A stretch of 12,581 bases of DNA, taken from NCBI GenBank assembly GCA_946183385.1, contig CAMHBN010000031.1:1-12581 (forward strand), in the 5' to 3' direction. This stretch comes from an uncultured Ruminococcus sp. (GTDB taxonomy: Bacteria > Bacillota > Clostridia > Oscillospirales > Ruminococcaceae). Within the stretch, counting starts at the first letter, position 1, and every line of letters begins with the position of its first letter. The position numbers were made by a program, and so were the translations under genes. Below are positions 1 to 7,007 of the stretch, piece after piece. The notes under the pieces are model-generated. The model ran no database searches. It was not told the DNA's origin and worked only from the letters and a program-made list of their open reading frames with translations.

Positions 1-1036
1 CGCCCATCTTGTTTAGTGCCGCGGTATGTCGGTACCGGCAGTCGAAGATATTCTCCTCAAAAACGCTGGCTCCGTCTGCTGTGGCGAGTGCCGCCATCAG
101 CACAGCCTGCGCGTCCGTTGGAAATCCCGGGTGCGGCATCGTGCGTATCCTGTCACGGACAGCTCTCAGCCGTGCGCCGCTTCTGAGGTATATCCTGTTC
201 TCCGCGGGAAATATGCGGCACCCCGTCTGCTCCAGTACAGAGAGGAAGGGCTCCATTTCCGCGGTACAGGTATTTTTCAGTATTATCTCTCCGCCCGCTG
301 CCGCGGTCATGGAGAGGTATGTGGCTCCTGCGATACGGTCGGGCATAATGGTATGCTCGCAGCCGTGGAGTACCTCCACGCCGCTTATCACGATCGTACT
401 TCCGCCGTCGCCCTTTATATCAGCGCCGCGTTTCCGCAGGAATGAGCAGAGATCGCAGATCTCGGGCTCGCGGGCGGCGTTGTTGACGATAGTTTCTCCC
501 TCCGCGCAGACAGCACAGAGGATAACGTTCTCGGTGGCTCCCACCGACGGGAAGGGCAGATTTATCTTGGCTCCGCGAGCCCTGCCTCCCGCAATGCGGC
601 AGTGTATCCTCCCGCCGCTGTCGGAAATATCGGCGCCCATTCTCCTCAGCGCCGCAAGGTGCATATCTATCGGGCGCGGACCGAGCTCGCAGCCTCCGGG
701 CGCACTGAACGTGCACTCGCCGTTCCTGCCGAGTATCGCGCCGATGAACATGATTGACGAGCGCATCTCGCGCATGAGGTCGTCGGGTATCTCCGTGCCC
801 GACGCGCCGCTCGGGTCGATGACAGCCGTGCCGTCCGCGACCGTGCATTTGCAGCCGAGACAGCTCAGTATCCTCGACGCGGAGTAGACGTCCGTCAGCG
901 TCGGACAGCTCCTCAGCACCGACCCGCCCTCTCCGAGCAGAGCCGCCGCCATTATCGGGAGTGCGCTGTTCTTGCTGCCCTGAAGGGTCAGCTCGCCGCT
1001 GAGACGGCTGCCTCCCGTGATGATGAATTTCTGCAT
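1..1036 (-). CDS. murA: UDP-N-acetylglucosamine 1-carboxyvinyltransferase MurA (C-terminus cut by window edge)
   Basis: MurA transfers enolpyruvate from phosphoenolpyruvate to UDP-GlcNAc, the first committed cytoplasmic step of peptidoglycan synthesis and the target of fosfomycin. I read 345 residues from ATG at 1036 to the window edge; full-length family members have about 420, so roughly 75 C-terminal residues are missing. The N-terminal GSKNSALPIM carries the Lys22-Asn23 pair that binds substrate. The loop GGCELGPRPID places the catalytic Cys at residue 116, matching Cys115 of E. coli, so fosfomycin sensitivity is expected. PGFPTDAQA supplies the conserved Asp at about residue 308. The start is supported by GAGGTGG four bases upstream. 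It lies 78 bp behind the alpha/beta hydrolase and probably belongs to the same transcript. Clostridia often have two MurA paralogues; the sequence alone does not say which one this is. Confidence 0.95.
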   Translation of the reverse strand, partial: MQKFIITGGSRLSGELTLQGSKNSALPIMAAALLGEGGSVLRSCPTLTDVYSASRILSCLGCKCTVADGTAVIDPSGASGTEIPDDLMREMRSSIMFIGAILGRNGECTFSAPGGCELGPRPIDMHLAALRRMGADISDSGGRIHCRIAGGRARGAKINLPFPSVGATENVILCAVCAEGETIVNNAAREPEICDLCSFLRKRGADIKGDGGSTIVISGVEVLHGCEHTIMPDRIAGATYLSMTAAAGGEIILKNTCTAEMEPFLSVLEQTGCRIFPAENRIYLRSGARLRAVRDRIRTMPHPGFPTDAQAVLMAALATADGASVFEENIFDCRYRHTAALNKMG

Positions 1037-1040
1037 GATA

Positions 1041-1114
1041 CCACCTCGCAGCTTTTTGTGTATACTATGCTGCCGGTGGTTCTTTCGTTACTTACGGGCG
1101 GATGATATCCACCC
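1041..1114 (-). other. Gap between hydrolase and murA with a short hairpin
   Basis: This gap of about 75 bp holds, just after the hydrolase stop codon, an 8 bp stem of GGGTGGAT with ATCCGCCC (one G-T pair, 3-base loop ATC). No run of T follows it on the minus strand, so it is a weak candidate for a terminator. It may instead be a processing or stability hairpin. I see no convincing promoter for murA here, and murA probably continues on the same transcript. Confidence 0.3.
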
Positions 1115-1990
1115 CTACACGGATATATTTTTTGTCGTCAGGAATTTATCGAATGTGTCTGCCATTTCGTCGGGTATGAAGGCGTACATCATATGTCCCT
1201 TGTCGGAGAGATGAATCTCTCCTCCGCACTTCTCAGCGTAGTCAATGCCGTTCTGTTTCCATGAGACATTTTTCACGGGCAGCTTCATATCGCCGATAAA
1301 GAAACAGCACGGACATTTCAGAAGTCCCGTTTTATTGACTTTTACAGCGTTATCAGTTAAAAGCAATGCTTCATCGGCGTATTCCTTATGGGCGAGATTC
1401 TTATAGAAATACTCCTTGTAGACGACTTTTTCGTCCTCGGTGAGTTCATTTCCGCTCATAAGTCCGGTTGCATTCTCAAGTTTGTTTTTCATCAGCTTCG
1501 TGAGAATACCGCCCTTTGATATCTTATGTATCAGCTTCTGCTGTTTTTGTATCATAGCCCTGCGCTTTTCTTCGGGAAGCTCCCTTGACTGCGCTATTGC
1601 CGTATCGGGCACAGCCATATCCATGCTGAGCACTGCCCTGACCTCGTCGGGGGAGGTGTTCGCCCAGTACACAGCCTCTAAGCCCGAATATGAATGCGGC
1701 GCGAGCACATACGGCGGCTCAATTCCCGCCTTGCGCAGAGCCTCGCGGTCAGCCGCGACGAGGTTTTCTATCGTGCGCGGCTCGTCTGTGCCCTCGCTGA
1801 ATCCGTAACCCGCCTTCTCGATGACCGCAATGCGGTACTTCTTCGACATACGGCGGTATATCGGCTTGTATTCGAGCACCGGACAGGTCACGCCGTTTCC
1901 AGCCATGAACACTATCGTAACAGCTCCCTCGCCCTCGGTGTAGACGTTGAGCTTCGTGCCGCCGACTTCTACCAAGTTCTCGTAATTCAT
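1115..1990 (-). CDS. Alpha/beta hydrolase of unknown substrate, embedded in the dcw cluster
   Basis: This 291-residue protein has the layout of the alpha/beta hydrolase fold. After strand-like VTIVFMAGNG (oxyanion-hole region, about 24-33) comes the nucleophile elbow APHSYSG, with the likely catalytic Ser at residue 100. A helical cap follows, roughly residues 130-220. Asp234 in FIGDMK is the probable acid and His266 in SDKGHMMY the probable base. There is no signal peptide, so it is likely cytoplasmic. Its start codon overlaps the murG stop as ATGA, and AAAGGG nine bases upstream lies inside the murG end, so translation is probably coupled to murG. GC content falls to about 40-42 percent across the cap and C-terminal part, against about 60-67 percent in sampled stretches of murG and murA. 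That could reflect later acquisition or relaxed constraint. The substrate (ester, peptide or lipid) cannot be told from sequence, and this is not a standard dcw gene. Confidence 0.85.
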   Translation of the reverse strand: MNYENLVEVGGTKLNVYTEGEGAVTIVFMAGNGVTCPVLEYKPIYRRMSKKYRIAVIEKAGYGFSEGTDEPRTIENLVAADREALRKAGIEPPYVLAPHSYSGLEAVYWANTSPDEVRAVLSMDMAVPDTAIAQSRELPEEKRRAMIQKQQKLIHKISKGGILTKLMKNKLENATGLMSGNELTEDEKVVYKEYFYKNLAHKEYADEALLLTDNAVKVNKTGLLKCPCCFFIGDMKLPVKNVSWKQNGIDYAEKCGGEIHLSDKGHMMYAFIPDEMADTFDKFLTTKNISV

Positions 1991-3123
1991 TTCTTCTTAC
2001 CCTTTGCGATGAGCTTGTCGATGACCGCAAGAATGCGCTCATTGGTGTCCGAGAGGTGGAGGTCTGCCGCGCTCTGCGACATCACCTCGACCTTGTCGGG
2101 TGCCTTATAGAGGCTCTCTATCTCGGAAATAATTCTCTCGTTGGTGACGTCCTTCTGCTCGATGACCACAGCCGCGCCAGCCTTGCCGAGCACCATTGCG
2201 TTGTGGTACTGGTGGTTGCCCGCGACTATCGGGGACGGTATCAGTATCGACGCCTTGCCCGCGGCTTCGAGCTCCGCAAGAGTGGAGGCTCCCGAGCGGC
2301 AGACAACGAGGTCAGCCGCCGCAAGGCAGACGTCCATGTCATTTATGTATTCGGTGATGCGCAGTCTATCGCTTTTCAGCGGTATGCCAGCCGCCTCCAT
2401 AGCCTGCGGGAAGGTGTCCTTGCCCATGCCGCCGTAGCCGTGGATATGGTTGATGTTGAGCTTATTTCCGACGTGCCACTTGATGACCTCGGTCATAGTC
2501 TCGTTGATACAGCCTGCACCGAGACTGCCGCCGAACGAGAGTATCGTGAAATCGTCATTGAAGCCGAGCTTCTTCCTCGCCTCGGACTTCGTCAGCGTGT
2601 TGATGTTGCTCCTTACGGGGAGTCCCGTCACGCTGTACTCGAACTTGCTCTTGTCCATGAAGTCGAGCGCTTCCTTGACGGTCAGCATAACGTAATCGAC
2701 TTCCTTCGAGAGCAGCCTGTTAGTTACTCCGGGGTAGGCGTTCTGCTCGTGGATAGCGGTGGGTATGCCCATTCTTGCCGCCTTGCGGATAACGGGACCC
2801 GCGGCATATCCGCCCGTGCCTATCGCGATATCGGGCTTGAAGCCCTCGATTATAGCTTTTGCTCTCCTGCCCGAAGCCGCAAGATAAGCCACAGCCTTGG
2901 CGTTCCTGCCGATATTCTCTATCGAGATACGGCGCTGGAAGCCCGCGACCTTGATAGTCTCCATTTTGTAGCCCGCCTGCGGGACGAGCTTTGCCTCCAT
3001 GCCCTTGGGCGTGCCCGCGAACAGGAACTCCGTATCGGGGTATTTCGATTTTATAATGTCTGCGATAGCAAGGCCGGGGTTGATGTGTCCGCCCGTGCCT
3101 CCGCATGAGATCAGAACTCTCAT
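1987..3123 (-). CDS. murG: UDP-GlcNAc:lipid I N-acetylglucosaminyltransferase MurG
   Basis: MurG adds GlcNAc from UDP-GlcNAc to lipid I to make lipid II at the inner face of the membrane. The 378-residue protein is of normal length for this GT28 family enzyme. The first glycine-rich loop, CGGTGGHINPG, is at 8-17. HEQNAYPG (125-132) is the conserved acceptor-side motif, and the second glycine-rich loop, FGGSLGAG, is at 197-204. The UDP-GlcNAc-binding segment CRSGASTLAELEAAGK (275-290) holds the conserved Glu at about 284, followed by AGNHQYHNA (301-309). The start has AAAGGAG seven bases upstream. It follows ftsW by 12 bp and overlaps the hydrolase by 4 bp, so it sits in a tight operon. murB and divIB, which follow murG in Bacillus, do not follow it here. 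Confidence 0.97.
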   Translation of the reverse strand: MRVLISCGGTGGHINPGLAIADIIKSKYPDTEFLFAGTPKGMEAKLVPQAGYKMETIKVAGFQRRISIENIGRNAKAVAYLAASGRRAKAIIEGFKPDIAIGTGGYAAGPVIRKAARMGIPTAIHEQNAYPGVTNRLLSKEVDYVMLTVKEALDFMDKSKFEYSVTGLPVRSNINTLTKSEARKKLGFNDDFTILSFGGSLGAGCINETMTEVIKWHVGNKLNINHIHGYGGMGKDTFPQAMEAAGIPLKSDRLRITEYINDMDVCLAAADLVVCRSGASTLAELEAAGKASILIPSPIVAGNHQYHNAMVLGKAGAAVVIEQKDVTNERIISEIESLYKAPDKVEVMSQSAADLHLSDTNERILAVIDKLIAKGKKK

Positions 3124-3135
3124 AAGACCGCTCCT

Positions 3136-4416
3136 TTATGCGTTTTTGGGTTCGTTGTAGTCTCCGCCGTCATCAGTTTCGGGGACAGGTATGGGCTCCT
3201 CCTTTTCAGGCGGGTAGTACCTGTGCTGCGAGATGTTCAGCATTATGCCCATCTCCACAAGCTGCATGACAAGCGCCGTGCCTCCGTAGCTGAAGAACGG
3301 CAGCGAGATACCCGTATTGGGTATGAGGTTGCTGACAACTGCGAGGTTGAGGACGGTCTGTATGCCTATCTGAGTGGTGATACCGACCGCTATCAGCATA
3401 CCGAATCTGTCCTTGCAGCGGACTGCTATCGAATAGCCCTCAACAATGAGGAGGAAGAATACGATGATTATGGCGAGAGCTCCGACGAAGCCTATTTCCT
3501 CGCATACTATCGGGAAAACGAAGTCATTCTTCGTCTCCGGGAGGTAGAGGTACTTCTGGCGGGAGTTTCCGAGTCCGAGACCGAAAAGTCCGCCCGAGCC
3601 TATTGCTATTATGGAGTTGGCGGTCTGCCATGTTACGTCGAGGACGTCCGAGAACGGGTCCCTCCACGAAGCTATACGCTTCGCAACGTAGCTTCCGGGC
3701 ACCTTGGACTGCCATGTAACATAGCCCACAGCCGTCATGACCGCCGCAACTCCGAGAGCCGCGTACTGCTTCCAGTTAGCGCCGCCGCAGAGTATCATCG
3801 CTATAGCTATGGAGCTTATGAGCATGATACCCGAGATGTGCTTCTCAAGTGCGATAAGTCCGACATATATGCCGAGGAGCACCGCGTATTTCACGATACC
3901 CGTCCTGAATTCGTTCATCTTCCTGCCGTCGCGCTCCATGCTGTAGGCGAAGAAGATTATCATCGCCAGCTTGGCGACCTCCGACGGCTGGAGGTTGATT
4001 GGTCCGATGTCTATCCAGCGCTTTGCTCCCATAGAGCCGCCCTCGTCGTTACCCATTACAAGTACCAGCACGAGGAGCACCGCCACCGCAACATAGAATA
4101 TTCCCGCGATGTTGAAGTTTTTCAGCAGCGGGAGCTTTATCGTCTTGAAGTTGTGGTAGTCCATCTTCATGAAGAATATCATCGCCACGAAGCCTATTCC
4201 CGCGAATAGCGCCTGCTTCTTGGCGTAGTAGAGACCGTCGCCGTAGTCGCTGTACGCCCACGCGTAGCTCGCGGAAGCCATCATCACGAGCCCGACTACG
4301 AGCAGTATCATTACATAAGCGAAGAACGCGACGCTGATGTCGCCCGTCCTGCCGTCTCCGATGAAGAACCGCAGGATACCGCCTCGCCTTTTCACTTTTT
4401 TCCTTGTCTGTGCCAT
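3136..4416 (-). CDS. ftsW: SEDS-family septal glycan polymerase FtsW (or SpoVE-like)
   Basis: FtsW is a multi-pass membrane glycosyltransferase that polymerises lipid II during septation together with a class B penicillin-binding protein. This 426-residue protein has about ten hydrophobic segments starting near residue 28. Family motifs are KRWIDIGPINLQPSEVAKL (132-150), GSGGLFGLGLGNSRQKYLYL (273-292), and PETKNDFVFPIVCEEIG (293-309). In the last of these, Asp298 matches the essential Asp of E. coli FtsW. FFSYGGTALVMQLVEMG (374-390) is the C-terminal signature. A basic N-terminus and a Pro/Glu-rich tail (about 400-426) face the cytoplasm. The ribosome binding site AGGAGG lies 6 bases before ATG. 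The neighbours mraY (28 bp before) and murG (12 bp after) and the nearby penicillin-binding protein favour FtsW over RodA. In spore formers the same position can be SpoVE, which I cannot separate from sequence. Confidence 0.94.
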   Translation of the reverse strand: MAQTRKKVKRRGGILRFFIGDGRTGDISVAFFAYVMILLVVGLVMMASASYAWAYSDYGDGLYYAKKQALFAGIGFVAMIFFMKMDYHNFKTIKLPLLKNFNIAGIFYVAVAVLLVLVLVMGNDEGGSMGAKRWIDIGPINLQPSEVAKLAMIIFFAYSMERDGRKMNEFRTGIVKYAVLLGIYVGLIALEKHISGIMLISSIAIAMILCGGANWKQYAALGVAAVMTAVGYVTWQSKVPGSYVAKRIASWRDPFSDVLDVTWQTANSIIAIGSGGLFGLGLGNSRQKYLYLPETKNDFVFPIVCEEIGFVGALAIIIVFFLLIVEGYSIAVRCKDRFGMLIAVGITTQIGIQTVLNLAVVSNLIPNTGISLPFFSYGGTALVMQLVEMGIMLNISQHRYYPPEKEEPIPVPETDDGGDYNEPKNA

Positions 4417-4444
4417 TGCGACCTCCTACAGTCCTGAATGAATG

Positions 4445-5491
4445 TTACTTGAAAATAAGAAGAGTTACCACGCCGAGCACGCCGAAGATGATACCGGCGA
4501 GCGAGAATGTGATGACTATCTTGTACTCGCTGAAGCCGCTCATCTCGAAGTGGTGGTGTATGGGCGTCATTTTGAAGATTCGCTGACCCTGATGGTCGGA
4601 GCGCAGTTTCTTCGTGAGCTTGAAGTAGCTCACCTGTATCATTACCGACAGCGCCTCGATTATGTACACGAGTGCCACCAGCAGGAGAAGCAGGTGCTTG
4701 TGGAGCACCAGTCCCACGCCCGTGACTGCCGCACCGAGGAACATCGAGCCCGTATCGCCCATGAAGCACTTTGCGGGGTTGAGGTTCCAGATAAGGAAGC
4801 CGAGACAGCCTCCCGCGAGTGCCATAGTGAAGCACGAGAGCTCGTTCTCGCGAAGGAAGGCACAGCATACCGTGAATATCAGCATAGCCACGAACGTAAC
4901 AGAGCCGCAAAGTCCGTCAACGCCGTCCGTGAGGTTTACCGCGTTCGTAAGGTATATGATAACGGGTATCATTATGATGTAGTAGAATATTCCCAGTGAC
5001 GGCGATACCCAGAAGCCGAGGTCGATACACGTCGAGCCGTCGCCGAACTTGAATATCATGAACAGGAAGCCGAGCCCGAACAGCGTCTGGAGAACTATCT
5101 TCTGCCACGGTGTGAGACCGTCGTTGTTCTTGCGGGCGACCTTGGTGTAGTCGTCGATGAAGCCGATAAGTCCGAACAGGAGCGAGAACACGATGACGCT
5201 CAGCAGTCGGAAGAAGGCGTTGTGAGTTTCGGGAGCCGTCGTATCAAGTCCGTATCTGATACGGTATGCCCAGTAACCGCCGACAGCGGTTATCACCGTC
5301 GATATAATGAACATAAAGCCGCCCATCGTGGGAGTTCCCTGCTTCTTGGCGTGCCACTGCGGACCGTCCTCGGTCTTGATGGGCTGACCGAACTTTATCC
5401 TGTGCAGGAACGGCACGAGCCATTTGCCCGATATGCCCGCAATTGCGAACGAGAGCAGAGCAGTGATCAGATTGATTATCCATAAAGACAT
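4445..5491 (-). CDS. mraY: Phospho-N-acetylmuramoyl-pentapeptide-transferase MraY
   Basis: MraY transfers phospho-MurNAc-pentapeptide from UDP to undecaprenyl phosphate, giving lipid I at the cytoplasmic membrane. The 348-residue protein is strongly hydrophobic, with about ten membrane segments. Motifs in order are GTPTMGG (52-58), DDYTK (113-117; magnesium and catalytic aspartates), NLTDGVDGL (186-194), MGDTGS (244-249) and the cytoplasmic loop MTPIHHHFE (308-316) with its His triplet. The only upstream ribosome binding site is GGAG at 12 bases from ATG, which is rather far, so initiation may be modest or coupled to murE, which ends 29 bp upstream. The next gene is ftsW at 28 bp, with no murD between them. 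Confidence 0.97.
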   Translation of the reverse strand: MSLWIINLITALLSFAIAGISGKWLVPFLHRIKFGQPIKTEDGPQWHAKKQGTPTMGGFMFIISTVITAVGGYWAYRIRYGLDTTAPETHNAFFRLLSVIVFSLLFGLIGFIDDYTKVARKNNDGLTPWQKIVLQTLFGLGFLFMIFKFGDGSTCIDLGFWVSPSLGIFYYIIMIPVIIYLTNAVNLTDGVDGLCGSVTFVAMLIFTVCCAFLRENELSCFTMALAGGCLGFLIWNLNPAKCFMGDTGSMFLGAAVTGVGLVLHKHLLLLLVALVYIIEALSVMIQVSYFKLTKKLRSDHQGQRIFKMTPIHHHFEMSGFSEYKIVITFSLAGIIFGVLGVVTLLIFK

Positions 5492-5520
5492 TGATTATAA
5501 CAACTCCATTTTTTATTGGT

Positions 5521-6954
5521 TTACAGCAGTTTCAGCCCTTCCGCGACTACCTCGCGCTCGTCGAAGTGGATATGCTCCATTCCCGCGAGTATCTGATAGT
5601 CCTCGTGACCCTTGCCCGCAAGCACGATGATATCGCCCTTTTCGGCTATTTTCAGCGCATGGTAGATAGCCTCGCGGCGGTCGGTCACAACGTCATAGGG
5701 CACATCGGTGCCCTCCAGTCCGACCAGTATATCCTTTATTATAGCCTCGGGGTCTTCGTTGCGGGGATTGTCGGAGGTCACGACCAGCCTGTCGGCGTAC
5801 ATAGCCGCCGCCTTAGCCATTTTCGGACGCTTTGCGGCGTCACGGTTGCCTCCGCAGCCGAACAGGCAGATAAGCCTGCCCTCGGTGTATTCTCTGACAC
5901 TTCTGAGTATGTTCTCAATCGCGTCGGGAGTGTGGGCGTAGTCGCAGATGACGGTGAAGTCGCGCCCCGTGGGTATGACCTCGCACCTGCCCTTGACGCC
6001 GTTATAGTTCTCGATAGCGTTTATCACCGTCTCGGCGGGGATACCCTCGCGCAGACATACCGCAATGGCGGCTGTGAGGTTGGAGACGTTGAAAAGTCCG
6101 GGGATACGTGTCTTTACAAGGTGGGACTTGTCGCCGCAGCAGTACCAGAAGCTGCTGCCCGTGGACTTTATCTTTATGCCGTCGGCGTAGATGTCGGCGT
6201 TCTGCTTCACGCTGAACGAGAGCTTCTCGCATGATACCTCGTCATAAAGGCGCCTGCCGTAGTCGTCGTCAATGTTGACTATCGCCGCGTCGCAGATATT
6301 GAAGAGCATCTTCTTCGCTTGGAAGTAGTCCTCCATGTCCTTGTGGTAGTCGAGGTGGTCCTGCGTGAGGTTGGTGAACACGGCAGTCCTGAAATGCGAC
6401 GGACCAATGCGCTTCTGGCACAGACCGAAGGAGCTCACCTCCATAACGACGTACTCGCAGCCCGCCTCAGCCATTTTCGCGAGGACGGACATAAACTCAT
6501 ACGTCAGCGGGGTGGTGTTCTCGGTGTGGAGCACCTCGTCTCCTATCTCGTTCTGTATCGTGCCGATGAGACCGGTCTTGTGACCCGCGGACATCAGTAT
6601 GTGCTTGATTACGCTTGTGGTAGTGGTCTTGCCGTTCGTGCCCGTCACGCCGAGGAGCTTCATCTTCCGCTCGGGGTGTCCGAACCACGCCGCGCAAATC
6701 TTTCCCCACATCGTGCGGGTGTCGTCGGTGAGTATCTGCCTGTCGCCGAGCCCGAGGTCGCGCTCGCACACTACAGCCGCCGCTCCCTTTTCGAGCATTT
6801 CCTTCGCAGCGTCGTGACCGTCGAACTTCGCGCCCTGTATGCAGACGAAGAGGCTGTCCTTGGCGACTCGGCGGGTATCGTCGGTTATCGAGGTTATCTC
6901 GGCGTCTCCGACAGCCGTCACCGCATTGTCCTCTATAATGTCTCTCAGTTTCAT
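5521..6954 (-). CDS. murE: UDP-MurNAc-tripeptide synthetase MurE, probably meso-diaminopimelate-specific
   Basis: MurE is the cytoplasmic ATP-dependent ligase adding the third residue to UDP-MurNAc-L-Ala-D-Glu. The 477-residue protein shows the three-domain Mur ligase layout: an N-terminal substrate domain with TSITDDTRRV (21-30), the ATP loop GTNGKTTT (105-112), and the region around Lys214 in FQAKKMLF, the likely carbamylated lysine. The C-terminal domain has DYAHTPDAI (338-346) and DNPRNEDP (395-402). DNPR is the known determinant for meso-diaminopimelate; lysine-adding enzymes differ there. One oddity is MEVSSFGL at 171-178, where most relatives have His in place of Phe. The start has GGAGG ten bases upstream. 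It follows the penicillin-binding protein by 53 bp and precedes mraY by 29 bp. Confidence 0.96.
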   Translation of the reverse strand: MKLRDIIEDNAVTAVGDAEITSITDDTRRVAKDSLFVCIQGAKFDGHDAAKEMLEKGAAAVVCERDLGLGDRQILTDDTRTMWGKICAAWFGHPERKMKLLGVTGTNGKTTTTSVIKHILMSAGHKTGLIGTIQNEIGDEVLHTENTTPLTYEFMSVLAKMAEAGCEYVVMEVSSFGLCQKRIGPSHFRTAVFTNLTQDHLDYHKDMEDYFQAKKMLFNICDAAIVNIDDDYGRRLYDEVSCEKLSFSVKQNADIYADGIKIKSTGSSFWYCCGDKSHLVKTRIPGLFNVSNLTAAIAVCLREGIPAETVINAIENYNGVKGRCEVIPTGRDFTVICDYAHTPDAIENILRSVREYTEGRLICLFGCGGNRDAAKRPKMAKAAAMYADRLVVTSDNPRNEDPEAIIKDILVGLEGTDVPYDVVTDRREAIYHALKIAEKGDIIVLAGKGHEDYQILAGMEHIHFDEREVVAEGLKLL

Positions 6955-7007
6955 TTTCGTACAGCCTCCATTCTTTTGTTCATTTTATATTTCTGTGCGG
7001 GGGAATA

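Noticed and set aside
2056..3108. Long plus-strand open frame (350 codons) opposite murG
   Set aside because: It is the antisense shadow of a clear murG with all motifs. Its translation is rich in Arg, Val and Glu without any family pattern.
3223..4209. Plus-strand open frame opposite ftsW
   Set aside because: It is a shadow of ftsW. The translation is rich in Tyr, His and Glu, as expected from reading membrane codons backwards.
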